A DNA stretch of 30,413 nucleotides. It comes from a virus. Below the pieces are notes generated by a model that searched no databases, had not been told where the DNA came from, and worked only from the letters and a program-made list of their open reading frames with translations. The position numbers were made by a program, and so were the translations under genes. The stretch is from the IMG/VR virus record IMGVR_UViG_3300032092_000162, positions 1 through 30,413 of that record, one strand, 5' to 3'. Positions 16,692 to 22,534 of the stretch are shown in pieces (position 1 is the stretch's first letter; every line of letters starts with the position of its first letter).

Positions 16692-16971
16692 CGTAATTTA
16701 AAGCAACTGTATGGTCAACAATCTGAGTAGATTTTCCATAAGCCCTATCAAGTAAAGCCTCTGCAGCCCGAACATCACCTTTAGATGCCTTAGCACGTAA
16801 AGCCATTAGGATAGCCTTAGCTGCAGAAACTCCGTCCTTTTCCTCACCCAATACCTCTGCCAGTAAAGTATCTATTGCAGGAATCTTCGGGGGTTGTCCC
16901 TTTATATTTCTTCGTGGATCAAATCCCTTTTTGAAAGGAACAAGATGCTTTAGATTATCTTTATTAGCCAT
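16660..16971 (-). CDS. terS: Probable terminase small subunit (DUF5681-like start)
   Basis: A 103-residue protein. The N terminus F-K-K-G-F-D-P-R-R-N-I-K-G-Q-P-P resembles the short DUF5681-type motif found on phage packaging and DNA-binding proteins, and R-A-A-E-A-L-L-D-R-A-Y-G-K-S-T-Q follows as a conserved helix. Such proteins are often encoded directly before large terminase genes and taken as the small subunit, which recognises the packaging site. The next gene upstream (ParB-like) ends 8 bases earlier, so packaging genes are cotranscribed with the ParB/PAPS-reductase block. Confidence 0.6.
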   Translation of the reverse strand: MANKDNLKHLVPFKKGFDPRRNIKGQPPKIPAIDTLLAEVLGEEKDGVSAAKAILMALRAKASKGDVRAAEALLDRAYGKSTQIVDHTVALNYDEFIEKITNA

Positions 16972-16979
16972 TGGTATTT

Positions 16980-17480
16980 TTATTTAGGTTGCCAAGCGGT
17001 TGAAAAACCTTTGTCGTTAAACACATCACTTTTTGGTATTCCTGCACGGAACAATAATCGTACAACTTCCTCTTTCTCCATCATTAATCGTTTCATAATC
17101 TCGTCACCGCTTAATCCCTGCTTTACCATATCCGTAACAATATTACTCATTTCTAAAACACCGTGTGTTCCTCTTGCACGGTTGTGACGTATTGTAGCCA
17201 TTTGTTGTTGGGCTGCATCTTTAGGATGAACCATTACAGTCGGTACTTTGCCGTCTGTCAACTCAAAAATTTCTTTGTGTCCCGAAACCGTCCAACGGTG
17301 AAAGCCATCTACAATCGTAAAGTCTGGGTTTATAACAATAGGCTGCGTCCATCCGTCCTCTAAGATAGAGATTTTTAATAACTTTAATTCTGGAGGTGCA
17401 ACCTTATTCGGGTTGTAGTTGTTTGGCTTTAATAGATTTCTATCAATCCAACTGATTTCATTTAATGGTTGTGGTTTCAT
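16980..17480 (-). CDS. ParB/Srx-fold protein, IbrB-like
   Basis: A 166-residue protein with a ParB N-terminal-type domain (residues about 8-100): P-N-N-Y-N-P-N, a helix ending S-I-L-E-D-G-W, Q-P-I-V-I, and D-G-F-H-R-W (58-63), followed by R-H-N-R-A-R-G (98-104). The same motifs occur in IbrB, which is encoded beside the PAPS-reductase-family protein IbrA in Escherichia prophages; an IbrA-like gene is two genes upstream here. C-terminal helices (residues 105-150) look like a helix-turn-helix. Known ParB domains of this fold bind nucleotides. The phage function is not established. It starts one base after the 165-residue neighbour ends. Confidence 0.75.
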   Translation of the reverse strand: MKPQPLNEISWIDRNLLKPNNYNPNKVAPPELKLLKISILEDGWTQPIVINPDFTIVDGFHRWTVSGHKEIFELTDGKVPTVMVHPKDAAQQQMATIRHNRARGTHGVLEMSNIVTDMVKQGLSGDEIMKRLMMEKEEVVRLLFRAGIPKSDVFNDKGFSTAWQPK

Positions 17481-17481
17481 T

Positions 17482-17979
17482 TTATTTGTATTTGATTTCT
17501 AATTCTGAATGGTCGATTATGTTTTTTCCTCCACCGTGTATTCTTCTTTCTGTATTCATTAGGAAAGCAATCTCCTGCAAATTAATTTCGGTTGGTGCCT
17601 CCAGTTTCAATAGCTTTTCCAGATACTCGTCCCTTAAATTTAATTTACGTTTCAAAAAATCTCCTGCCTCTTTTGATGGAGCAGGATATCTGTAATAGGC
17701 ATTGTCGTTTATGATAGCTTTGTTTAAAACTTCAACACACTTTATTGGTCTCCCCATTTCCCAATACTCAAAACCCTCCAACTCCAAATATAAATATTGC
17801 TTTGAATAAAATTTTTTAAGGATTGAATTTTCTCTGCAGAATTTTAAAAAAGCCTCAAAGTCAGCATCGTTATTGACTAATGTTCTTGTAGTGTACCAAT
17901 GTGGATAAGTTTCCGAATAACTTTTAGCCTCTTTAAATTGGCAGCTATTAATAAATTCTATTGCTTGTTCTCTGTCCAT
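17482..17979 (-). CDS. Hypothetical protein of the PAPS-reductase/ParB cluster
   Basis: A 165-residue protein I cannot place. Visible segments are Y-P-H-W-Y-T-T-R-T-L-V (residues about 25-35), F-E-Y-W-E-M-G-R-P-I-K-C-V-E-V-L-N-K-A (70-88) and a C-terminal R-R-I-H-G-G-G-K-N-I-I-D-H with possible metal ligands. The combination of a W-E-M-G-R-P-I segment with Tyr- and Trp-rich strands suggests a compact enzyme or nucleic-acid-binding domain. It overlaps the IbrA-like start by one base and abuts the IbrB-like gene, so it is probably part of the same complex or pathway. Confidence 0.65.
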   Translation of the reverse strand: MDREQAIEFINSCQFKEAKSYSETYPHWYTTRTLVNNDADFEAFLKFCRENSILKKFYSKQYLYLELEGFEYWEMGRPIKCVEVLNKAIINDNAYYRYPAPSKEAGDFLKRKLNLRDEYLEKLLKLEAPTEINLQEIAFLMNTERRIHGGGKNIIDHSELEIKYK

Positions 17980-19160
17980 TATTTATACAATTTAATTGCC
18001 TCCTCTAATGTAATACCCAATCTTTCTCTTTCCTTTGCAGCATTTGTATTCATCATTCCCCCTTGACGACCTTTAAAATCCCCTCTGATAGCAATAGTAC
18101 AAAGCCACTTCCAACTAATGCCAGTAATAGGATTAGGAGTTTCTTCCTCCACTTTCATTTTAGATTTTTTGAAATGGCCTTGGATATATTTATTGATAGT
18201 GTCTTGCACTTCCTTTTTTGAATCGTGATCGTAACTGTCAACAATAATTTTAATGTATTGAGACCATTGCATATTTTCTGGTTTCGATTTTGCGGATGCA
18301 TACAATTCTGTATTGCCATAACGCCAAGCAGTTGATACACCTTGAACACGCTCAATCATCTTGTGCCACATTTCTGGAAAACATTCCGAATAAACCCACA
18401 ACCCTCTTAATGGTTCTTCTCCATAAGGAGGACAAACACGTTGGTGCAAAAAGTCACCAAACAATTTTGTCTGATTAAATACATCGTATGTTCTGTTATA
18501 ATCCCACCCAAATTTATGTACTGCCAACCACACGTCCTCGCTGCTCCAGTCGTAGATAGGAAAAGCACGGTACTGGTTTTGTCCTGCCTCTGCAGTTGAA
18601 TTTATATAAGCATCATTTTTCTTTTTGGATATAACCTGGTATCTGCGTAAACTTTCTTGCGTTCTAATTCCAGTAAGCATTGCAATACGTCCTTGGTTTC
18701 TTTCGTATAAGTACGGGCTAAACTCTTGGAACGACATTCCTTTTTTGAATTTCGGATGCGAAGTAATTAGTTTTACGCCAGTAGGTAGTTCCCTTACCCA
18801 CAAATCTTTTTTATCCTCATCCCAAGTGTACCAAAATGGTTCTTCATTTGAGCAAGCGTTTCTGTGTTTGAATTCTAAGCAATACCATTCCAAATCGATT
18901 TCTGGATTTTCAGCAACACGCTTAACGTATTCGATGGTTGGCGGATGGATAGCCTCCTCATCAAAGAAAACAACTTTCAATGGCAATTTGTTTTTCTCTC
19001 GAGCAACTTTCAATGCGCAATTTAAAACTGCAGTACTATCCTTACCTCCAGAAAACGACACAACAACCTTGTCAAAAGAATCGTATAAATAGCTAATCCT
19101 TTTTATTGCCTCATCGTAAACGTTGGTATCGATGTACTCTTTTTTTCTTACGTGTGCCAT
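17979..19160 (-). CDS. PAPS-reductase-family PP-loop protein, IbrA-like
   Basis: A 393-residue protein of the adenine-nucleotide alpha-hydrolase (N-type PP-loop) group. The PP-loop V-S-F-S-G-G-K-D-S-T is at residues about 34-43, a conserved F-F-D-E-E-A strand follows near 65, and G-I-R-T-Q-E-S-L-R-R is near 170, all matching PAPS-reductase-like proteins. Length and the N-terminal Y-D-E-A-I-K-R-I-S-Y-L-Y match IbrA (DUF3440 group). The reaction is unknown; PP-loop enzymes adenylate or reduce their substrates, and relatives (DndC) act on DNA. Neighbours are a bicupin gene upstream (2 bases) and unknown plus IbrB-like genes downstream. Canonical sulfate-assimilation partners are absent, which speaks against cysteine synthesis. 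Confidence 0.85.
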   Translation of the reverse strand: MAHVRKKEYIDTNVYDEAIKRISYLYDSFDKVVVSFSGGKDSTAVLNCALKVAREKNKLPLKVVFFDEEAIHPPTIEYVKRVAENPEIDLEWYCLEFKHRNACSNEEPFWYTWDEDKKDLWVRELPTGVKLITSHPKFKKGMSFQEFSPYLYERNQGRIAMLTGIRTQESLRRYQVISKKKNDAYINSTAEAGQNQYRAFPIYDWSSEDVWLAVHKFGWDYNRTYDVFNQTKLFGDFLHQRVCPPYGEEPLRGLWVYSECFPEMWHKMIERVQGVSTAWRYGNTELYASAKSKPENMQWSQYIKIIVDSYDHDSKKEVQDTINKYIQGHFKKSKMKVEEETPNPITGISWKWLCTIAIRGDFKGRQGGMMNTNAAKERERLGITLEEAIKLYK

Positions 19161-19162
19161 AA

Positions 19163-19966
19163 TTATTTTGTTCTAATTGTATCAATAGAATTTGCTGAAA
19201 TACCTTTTACAATGGTTCTGTTAATCATTGGATGGTTTTCATCTTGTGGACCAAAGTCTGAATCGGGATGGAAAGCAATAACGTCCATTCCCTCCTCTTG
19301 TGTATAAAAGCAATGGTTACCTATTTCGTAAACGTTACCGTCCTCTGCTTTTTCAAAGCTTACTCCATCCCATTCTTTGATTACGAAAATCATTCCCTCC
19401 TCTAAAGGAAGATTACCAAACGGAGTAACACAAATACCTTTACCTCTGGCAACAATTCCTATTCTATGGCTTGGATGAGTATGTGGAGTTTGCTCAATGT
19501 TTGTAGGGAAATGCAAATGATTAAAACAAGGGTCGCCAAGTTTAACTGGAGGGATTAATAAACTATCGGTACAACCGTCAATATAATTTAATCTTCCGCT
19601 TTCTTCTATTGGACCACCAATAGTATAAACTGCTTTGTACTTATTTTTTGGATAAATACCTTTGTCCTGCAGAACCTCAATTAAAATAACTTTGCTTTCG
19701 CAAGACGGATTAATAATAAATTCACCTGCTATTGAAAAATACATACCCTTAGCTATACTTCCTTTCGGTCTGCCGTCAGATATAATTTCAGTAGTTCCAG
19801 AATACACAAAACCATAATACGAACTGTTAGGCTTTGATTCAAACCCGATGCCGTTTAATACGTTGTAATATTTTATAGGATATTTTTCATTAGTGCTATC
19901 ATCAAATAACAAACCTACCTCATCATTTTTAAAGTTGATGAAACTTGCGTTTTCTCTGTTTTTCAT
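19163..19966 (-). CDS. Bicupin-type metal-binding protein
   Basis: A 267-residue protein with two cupin-like beta barrels. The second (about 140-235) carries likely metal ligands in N-H150-L-H152-F-P-T and P-H162-T-H164-P-S-H168-R-I-G, then R-G-K-G-I-C-V-T-P-F-G and a closing L-E-E-G-M-I-F-V-I strand. The first barrel (about 25-100) has the fold pattern (G-F-V-Y-S-G-T-T-E, K-G-M-Y-F-S-I-A-G-E) but few His residues, so it may be structural. Cupins range from dioxygenases to isomerases; the substrate is unknown. It begins one base after the ParB-like gene and ends two bases before the IbrA-like gene, which ties it to that system. Confidence 0.7.
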   Translation of the reverse strand: MKNRENASFINFKNDEVGLLFDDSTNEKYPIKYYNVLNGIGFESKPNSSYYGFVYSGTTEIISDGRPKGSIAKGMYFSIAGEFIINPSCESKVILIEVLQDKGIYPKNKYKAVYTIGGPIEESGRLNYIDGCTDSLLIPPVKLGDPCFNHLHFPTNIEQTPHTHPSHRIGIVARGKGICVTPFGNLPLEEGMIFVIKEWDGVSFEKAEDGNVYEIGNHCFYTQEEGMDVIAFHPDSDFGPQDENHPMINRTIVKGISANSIDTIRTK

Positions 19967-19967
19967 A

Positions 19968-20573
19968 TTATTTTTTATTGTAAACTCTTAATATTTCCAT
20001 CAATGCATCTTCCTGCTTTTCAAATAGGAATTCGTTTTTAACTTTATTTAAAGTGTCGAGTAAATCCAATTTGTTTTCGTGTAACATAATCAGTTCAAAT
20101 GTGGAATAGTTGTCGTCTGTAGTTCTCGGACTATTATCCTTTTCCTTTTCCTCTTTGCTAGTGTTGGCAGTTGAATCAAAATTCATATCCTCCAGGTTCG
20201 TTTGCCATACCTGCAAACCCCAATCTTTCAGATCTTCACTATCCCAATTATTTGCCAATGCATCCCAATCCCATTCACCTCCTGCAACATTGTCCTTAAT
20301 CAGAAACTCATTTTGTTTCTCTTGCGACATACCAACTAATTTGATTACTGGCACCTCCGTTATTCCTGCCTCGAGGCAAGCACGGTATCTCATATTGCCA
20401 CCAATGATAATTCCGTCCTCGTTTACAACAATAGGGCGGATTTCTAGCATTTCTGGAAAATCGGTTACACTTTGAACAAGTGATTTAAACTTGTCGTCCT
20501 TAATAATTCGGGGATTGTTTTCGTTTGGTTTTATCGAAGATATTTTAACCAATACAGTTTTGAATTTACTCAT
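19968..20573 (-). CDS. ParB-like nuclease-domain protein (first gene of late block)
   Basis: A 201-residue protein with a ParB/Srx-type N-terminal domain: N-E-N-N-P-R (residues about 17-22), E-I-R-P-I-V-V (44-50) and G-G-N-M-R-Y-R-A (58-65), then the I-K-D-N-V-A-G-G-E-W-D-W-D segment typical of phage ParB-like proteins often found near DNA methylases. No methylase is fused here; residues 130-155 are a charged linker, followed by a helical tail. It is the first gene after a promoter and palindromic operator, and could be its own regulator (inference). A second, different ParB-like gene closes the same block. Confidence 0.78.
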   Translation of the reverse strand: MSKFKTVLVKISSIKPNENNPRIIKDDKFKSLVQSVTDFPEMLEIRPIVVNEDGIIIGGNMRYRACLEAGITEVPVIKLVGMSQEKQNEFLIKDNVAGGEWDWDALANNWDSEDLKDWGLQVWQTNLEDMNFDSTANTSKEEKEKDNSPRTTDDNYSTFELIMLHENKLDLLDTLNKVKNEFLFEKQEDALMEILRVYNKK

Positions 20574-20595
20574 TTTTCAGATTTAATTTACACAG

Positions 20596-20612
20596 TTGTT
20601 ACACAGTAACAA
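20596..20612. promoter_or_regulatory. Palindromic operator TTGTTACACAGTAACAA
   Basis: A perfect inverted repeat with 7-base arms and a 3-base centre. It begins four bases downstream of a TATATTTG promoter element read leftward and covers the expected transcription start. That is where a repressor would block initiation. It lies 23 bases before the ParB-like start codon. I did not see a second copy elsewhere in the window. Confidence 0.65.
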
Positions 20613-20615
20613 AGG

Positions 20616-20647
20616 CAAATATAATCAAATTTTGTAAATTCTAACTT
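20616..20647 (-). promoter_or_regulatory. Bacteroidota-type promoter for the ParB/PAPS-reductase/terminase block
   Basis: Leftward TATATTTG (20616-20623) matches the Bacteroidota -7 consensus TAnnTTTG exactly. The -33 position has only a weak GTTAG, so an activator or competition with the operator just downstream may control it. It lies in a 78-bp gap before the ParB-like gene and would start the transcript that reaches the terminase genes. Confidence 0.55.
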
Positions 20648-20650
20648 TTT

Positions 20651-20773
20651 TTAAGATTTTTTTATCCTAATCTTACCGAAAGAAATATATTTGTGTCCAT
20701 TAGCTTTACAAATTGCTCTGCCAATTTTACTCCATTTCTTTTTTGTTTTTCTAGGTAGTCTATTTTTTTTCAT
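20651..20773 (-). CDS. Very basic small protein (40 aa)
   Basis: A 40-codon frame, coupled by ATGA to the 31-codon frame before it. About 40 percent of residues are Lys or Arg (start M-K-K-N-R-L-P-R-K-T-K-K-K-W-S-K), with a central G-R-A-I-C-K-A-N-G-H-K-Y and an end K-I-R-I-K-K-S. Such composition suggests nucleic-acid binding or interaction with an acidic host protein, without proof. It is followed by the late promoter and operator. Confidence 0.55.
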   Translation of the reverse strand: MKKNRLPRKTKKKWSKIGRAICKANGHKYISFGKIRIKKS

Positions 20774-20865
20774 CTTCTATGTAGTAAGTAATCCATAACC
20801 TCCAGATACCAACAAAGGTAAACTGGAGATAGGATTATGTGGGATATAAATATTAATATTTTCAT
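20770..20865 (-). CDS. Small hydrophobic leader-like protein (31 aa)
   Basis: A 31-codon frame whose first 20 residues (M-K-I-L-I-F-I-S-H-I-I-L-S-P-V-Y) are hydrophobic and could span a membrane. It has the A-rich leader GTTAAAAACA used by neighbouring genes, and its TGA overlaps the next ATG. It begins just past the last attC-like site. Because it is short and unrecognised, its reality rests on the leader and coupling. Confidence 0.45.
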   Translation of the reverse strand: MKILIFISHIILSPVYLCWYLEVMDYLLHRR

Positions 20866-20881
20866 TTCTATTTGTTTTTAA

Positions 20882-20943
20882 CTACCGATAACAGTCACTA
20901 AGTGCAATTAAAACTGCACCTAGTTTTTTGTTAGCACCAATTA
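20882..20943 (-). repeat. attC-like site A
   Basis: An imperfect hairpin directly behind the stop codon of the DUF551-like gene. Stem 20897-20906 pairs with 20915-20924 (9 of 10 positions) around an 8-base loop. Read leftward it starts with GGTGCTAAC and ends ACTGTTATCGGTAG, giving the AAC ... GTT frame of integron attC sites, though the outer bases deviate from strict RYYYAAC and GTTRRRY. Its upstream end is complementary to the end of site B, and its downstream end to the start of site C. Confidence 0.6.
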
Positions 20944-21207
20944 GCCAACGCTCGGTGGAGTCGGTAAAGGCATCCAATGTTCTACGCTTTCAATATCACA
21001 GCAATAATCATCACCATCTTCATCATCCCAACATTCGTGTTCGTGATTAAATTGTAGTATCATTACTTGTCCTTTGTAATAAACTAAGCAAGGTACTTGT
21101 GAATATCTCACATTTGGTTGCCTTTCTGGTTTCTGTACTTTTGTTTTAATCCAATTCATATTATTAGTTTTTAGTTATTAATTCCTTCGCACTTTAACTG
21201 GTGCTAA
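20892..21207 (-). mobile_element. Putative integron-type gene cassette Y (316 bp)
   Basis: Bounded by G^TT of site B and G^TT of site A. It carries one gene (DUF551-like, 72 aa) and one attC-like site, the standard cassette plan. The two ends form an inverted repeat of 14 bases with one mismatch, TAACTGGTGCTAAC at 21195-21208 against GTTAGCACCAATTA at 20930-20943, the second of which includes the gene's stop codon. That is expected if the ends of one circular cassette were joined in its own attC before insertion. Confidence 0.6.
20941..21159 (-). CDS. DUF551-like small protein (cassette Y gene)
   Basis: A 72-residue protein that starts W-I-K-T-K-V-Q-K-P and ends S-V-E-H-W-M-P-L-P-T-P-P, the W-I ... 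H-W-M-P-L-P-x-P-P frame that defines DUF551, a small domain common in phages and in mobile cassettes. The centre is acidic with H-E-H-E-C-W-D-D-E-D-G-D-D-Y-C-C and might bind metal. Function is unknown. The stop codon is immediately followed by attC-like site A. The leader ends in AACTAAAAACTAATAATATG, like other genes here. Confidence 0.75.
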   Translation of the reverse strand: MNWIKTKVQKPERQPNVRYSQVPCLVYYKGQVMILQFNHEHECWDDEDGDDYCCDIESVEHWMPLPTPPSVG

Positions 21208-21285
21208 CAGCCGTTTGGCAATAGGCGGAAAAGTACATATCGCTTACCGCCCATCGCCAAGCGCCAAAACGTTAGTAGCAATAGC
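21195..21285 (-). repeat. attC-like site B
   Basis: Imperfect hairpin in the gap behind the RHH-like gene. Stem 21210-21228 pairs with 21247-21265 (15 Watson-Crick pairs plus one G-T in 19) around an 18-base loop. Read leftward it starts GCTATTGCTACTAAC and ends CTGTTAGCACCAGTTA. The start is complementary to the end of site C (14 of 15 bases) and the end is complementary to the start of site A (13 of 14), a mosaic pattern expected when cassettes join at G^TT. Confidence 0.62.
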
Positions 21286-21291
21286 CGTAGT

Positions 21292-21309
21292 TCCGATTAA
21301 ACATTTGTG
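21292..21309 (+). repeat. Cassette-end direct repeat, left copy
   Basis: TCCGATTAAACATTTGTG, repeated at 22118-22135 with two mismatches. Both copies lie 6 to 20 bases inside the ends of cassette X, in the same orientation. It may be a remnant of an earlier cassette join or a regulatory site. Confidence 0.6.
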
Positions 21310-21314
21310 CTTCA

Positions 21315-21506
21315 CTATCTTTTTTTCTTAAAACTTTTTTGCCCACCCACAGGAAGATTAACAGGATTATTTTTAATCCAATTAAGTAAAATTGTTTCAA
21401 TATAGTTATTCAACTTTCGGTTGTCTTGTTTTGCAAGTTCAGCCAAATGAACAAGGAGTTCGCTATTCTCTTTACTTGGTCGGAATGTTAATGTTTCGTA
21501 TGCCAT
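21315..21506 (-). CDS. Ribbon-helix-helix-like small protein (cassette X)
   Basis: A 63-residue protein. The start M-A-Y-E-T-L-T-F-R-P-S (strand) followed by a helix (K-E-N-S-E-L-L-V-H-L-A-E-L-A) and a second helix (R-K-L-N-N-Y-I-E-T-I-L-L-N-W-I) is the ribbon-helix-helix pattern of small DNA-binding and antitoxin proteins. It starts one base after the stop of the 150-residue gene and has a basic tail (K-S-F-K-K-K-R). Paired with that gene inside a cassette it may be the regulator or antitoxin of a two-gene unit; this is inference. Confidence 0.65.
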   Translation of the reverse strand: MAYETLTFRPSKENSELLVHLAELAKQDNRKLNNYIETILLNWIKNNPVNLPVGGQKSFKKKR

Positions 21507-21507
21507 T

Positions 21508-21960
21508 TTATATTAATTTAGTAAAGGGTAAAGAGTAATACGCTACAAGTCTATCATAGTCATCATTGATATACATATCATACACTGATGTATCATCAAA
21601 TTGTTTCAGTAAACCTGAATTAAATCCAACTCGTTTATATCCATTTGCTGTAAGTACATCAAAAACAAATTTGAAAGCTGTTGTTGAAAATTTACCTCTT
21701 TTAAATTTTATTTTATCATTATCTGTTGTTGGTATATCTATATCCCAACACAAACCAATATCATTCCAAGCATCATATCCATTATCTGCACCACCAAATA
21801 CCGCATCATTAGGTATGTTGTTGTCTTTCATAAATTGAACAATATCAGATGGAGTAACATCAGATATACTAATAAACTTTGCATTTTTTTTTGTTTGCGG
21901 TATAGTTTTGTCAAACTTAGCATAAGCATCATTTAGTGCTTTTATTATTAAATCTTTCAT
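21508..21960 (-). CDS. Hypothetical protein, first gene of cassette X
   Basis: A 150-residue protein I do not recognise. It has a helical N terminus, a conserved-looking stretch G-G-A-D-N-G-Y-D-A-W-N-D-I-G-L-C-W-D-I-D-I-P (residues about 57-79), a basic turn K-F-K-R-G-K-F-S-T-T-A-F-K, and an acidic Y-D-M-Y-I-N-D-D-Y-D-R-L near the end. No membrane segment is present. It is the only gene here with a complete -33/-7 promoter directly in front, as seen in cassettes that carry their own promoter. A toxin-antitoxin or defence role is possible, without direct support. Confidence 0.65.
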   Translation of the reverse strand: MKDLIIKALNDAYAKFDKTIPQTKKNAKFISISDVTPSDIVQFMKDNNIPNDAVFGGADNGYDAWNDIGLCWDIDIPTTDNDKIKFKRGKFSTTAFKFVFDVLTANGYKRVGFNSGLLKQFDDTSVYDMYINDDYDRLVAYYSLPFTKLI

Positions 21961-21994
21961 AACCTTAATTTTTTAATGTTTGTTATTTATACCA

Positions 21995-22026
21995 CAAATG
22001 TAACACAATAGTTTCACTTCTACAAA
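21995..22026 (-). promoter_or_regulatory. Bacteroidota-type promoter of cassette X
   Basis: Leftward TTTG (22023-22026), 20-base spacer, then TACATTTG (21995-22002): an exact match to the Bacteroidota consensus. It lies 34 bases before the ATG of the 150-residue gene. It makes cassette X independent of the upstream early operon. Confidence 0.75.
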
Positions 22027-22117
22027 TTTATTTTCACTTATTTTCATAACTCATTGATATTGATTAAGAAAGATTTTTAAACCCTCCCTAAAAGTTTTAA
22101 GAAAAAAGGTTTATTGC

Positions 22118-22135
22118 TCCGAATGAACATTTGTG
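22118..22135 (+). repeat. Cassette-end direct repeat, right copy
   Basis: TCCGAATGAACATTTGTG, partner of 21292-21309 (two mismatches, same orientation). It lies three bases inside the inverted cassette end at 22139-22153. Confidence 0.6.
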
Positions 22136-22138
22136 GAA

Positions 22139-22249
22139 GCTACTGCTACTAACAAGGTATTTGTGTCAGGTTTTGCCTTGCACAATGCTCGATTCAAAGG
22201 ACAAATGTTAATGGCAAAACTTGCACAAATACCCAAACGTTATCCGTAA
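22139..22249 (-). repeat. attC-like site C
   Basis: The longest hairpin. Arms 22156-22177 and 22213-22233 pair over 21 positions with one G-T pair and one unpaired T (22166) around a 35-base loop. An extra base on one arm is a known feature of folded attC sites (extrahelical base on the bottom strand, which here is the plus strand). Read leftward it starts GGATAAC two to nine bases behind the stop of the 93-residue gene and ends CTTGTTAGTAGCAG. Its start is complementary to the far end of site A (9 of 11). Confidence 0.65.
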
Positions 22250-22251
22250 TT

Positions 22252-22533
22252 TCATATTGGTTTTAATTCTGGAGGGGCATCCCAGTAACACATAAACCCC
22301 TTATGTTTTGACTCTTTATTTGTTAGGCAGTACATATCCAATCCACATTCAAATACTTGGTTAATGATTAGGTAGTTCGGTTTCAAGTCATAACCATATC
22401 CGTAAGCCACTTTGATATTTATTTTGGTATGGATATCTAACTCATTCCAAATTTTATCCGTGTAAATATTTCCTCTGGCTTTGTGTTTAAACGGTTTCTG
22501 TATTGCCGGTATTTCGAATAGTGTTGTCTGCAT
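22252..22533 (-). CDS. Hypothetical protein before the cassette array
   Basis: A 93-residue protein I do not recognise. It contains an aromatic, Cys-containing middle (Y-G-Y-G-Y-D-L-K-P-N-Y, then F-E-C-G-L-D-M-Y-C-L) and ends C-Y-W-D-A-P-P-E-L-K-P-I. There is no membrane segment. It is the last gene before the cassettes, and site C follows its stop directly, so it may itself be the oldest cassette gene of the array. It starts one base after the 101-residue gene ends. Confidence 0.65.
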   Translation of the reverse strand: MQTTLFEIPAIQKPFKHKARGNIYTDKIWNELDIHTKINIKVAYGYGYDLKPNYLIINQVFECGLDMYCLTNKESKHKGFMCYWDAPPELKPI

Positions 22534-22534
22534 C

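Larger units (their letters stand above)
21208..22152 (-). mobile_element. Putative integron-type gene cassette X (945 bp)
   Basis: Bounded by G^TT of sites C and B. It holds its own promoter (21995-22026), a 150-residue protein, an RHH-like protein and site B. The cassette ends are inverted copies: GCTACTGCTACTAAC at 22139-22153 and GTTAGTAGCAATAGC at 21271-21285 (one mismatch). Inside each end is also a direct repeat of 18 bases with two mismatches (22118-22135 and 21292-21309). CTGCAG, frequent elsewhere in the genome, is absent here, which fits recent origin outside the phage but is weak evidence. Confidence 0.58.

Noticed and set aside
18155-18355. Second leftward frame of 66 codons inside the IbrA-like gene
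   Set aside because: Lies wholly in another frame of a well-supported gene; composition unlike a protein, no leader.
20882-22249. CRISPR array or simple insertion sequence as explanation of the repeats
   Set aside because: Repeats are long imperfect hairpins of differing core sequence with genes between them, no spacers, no transposase and no target duplication.
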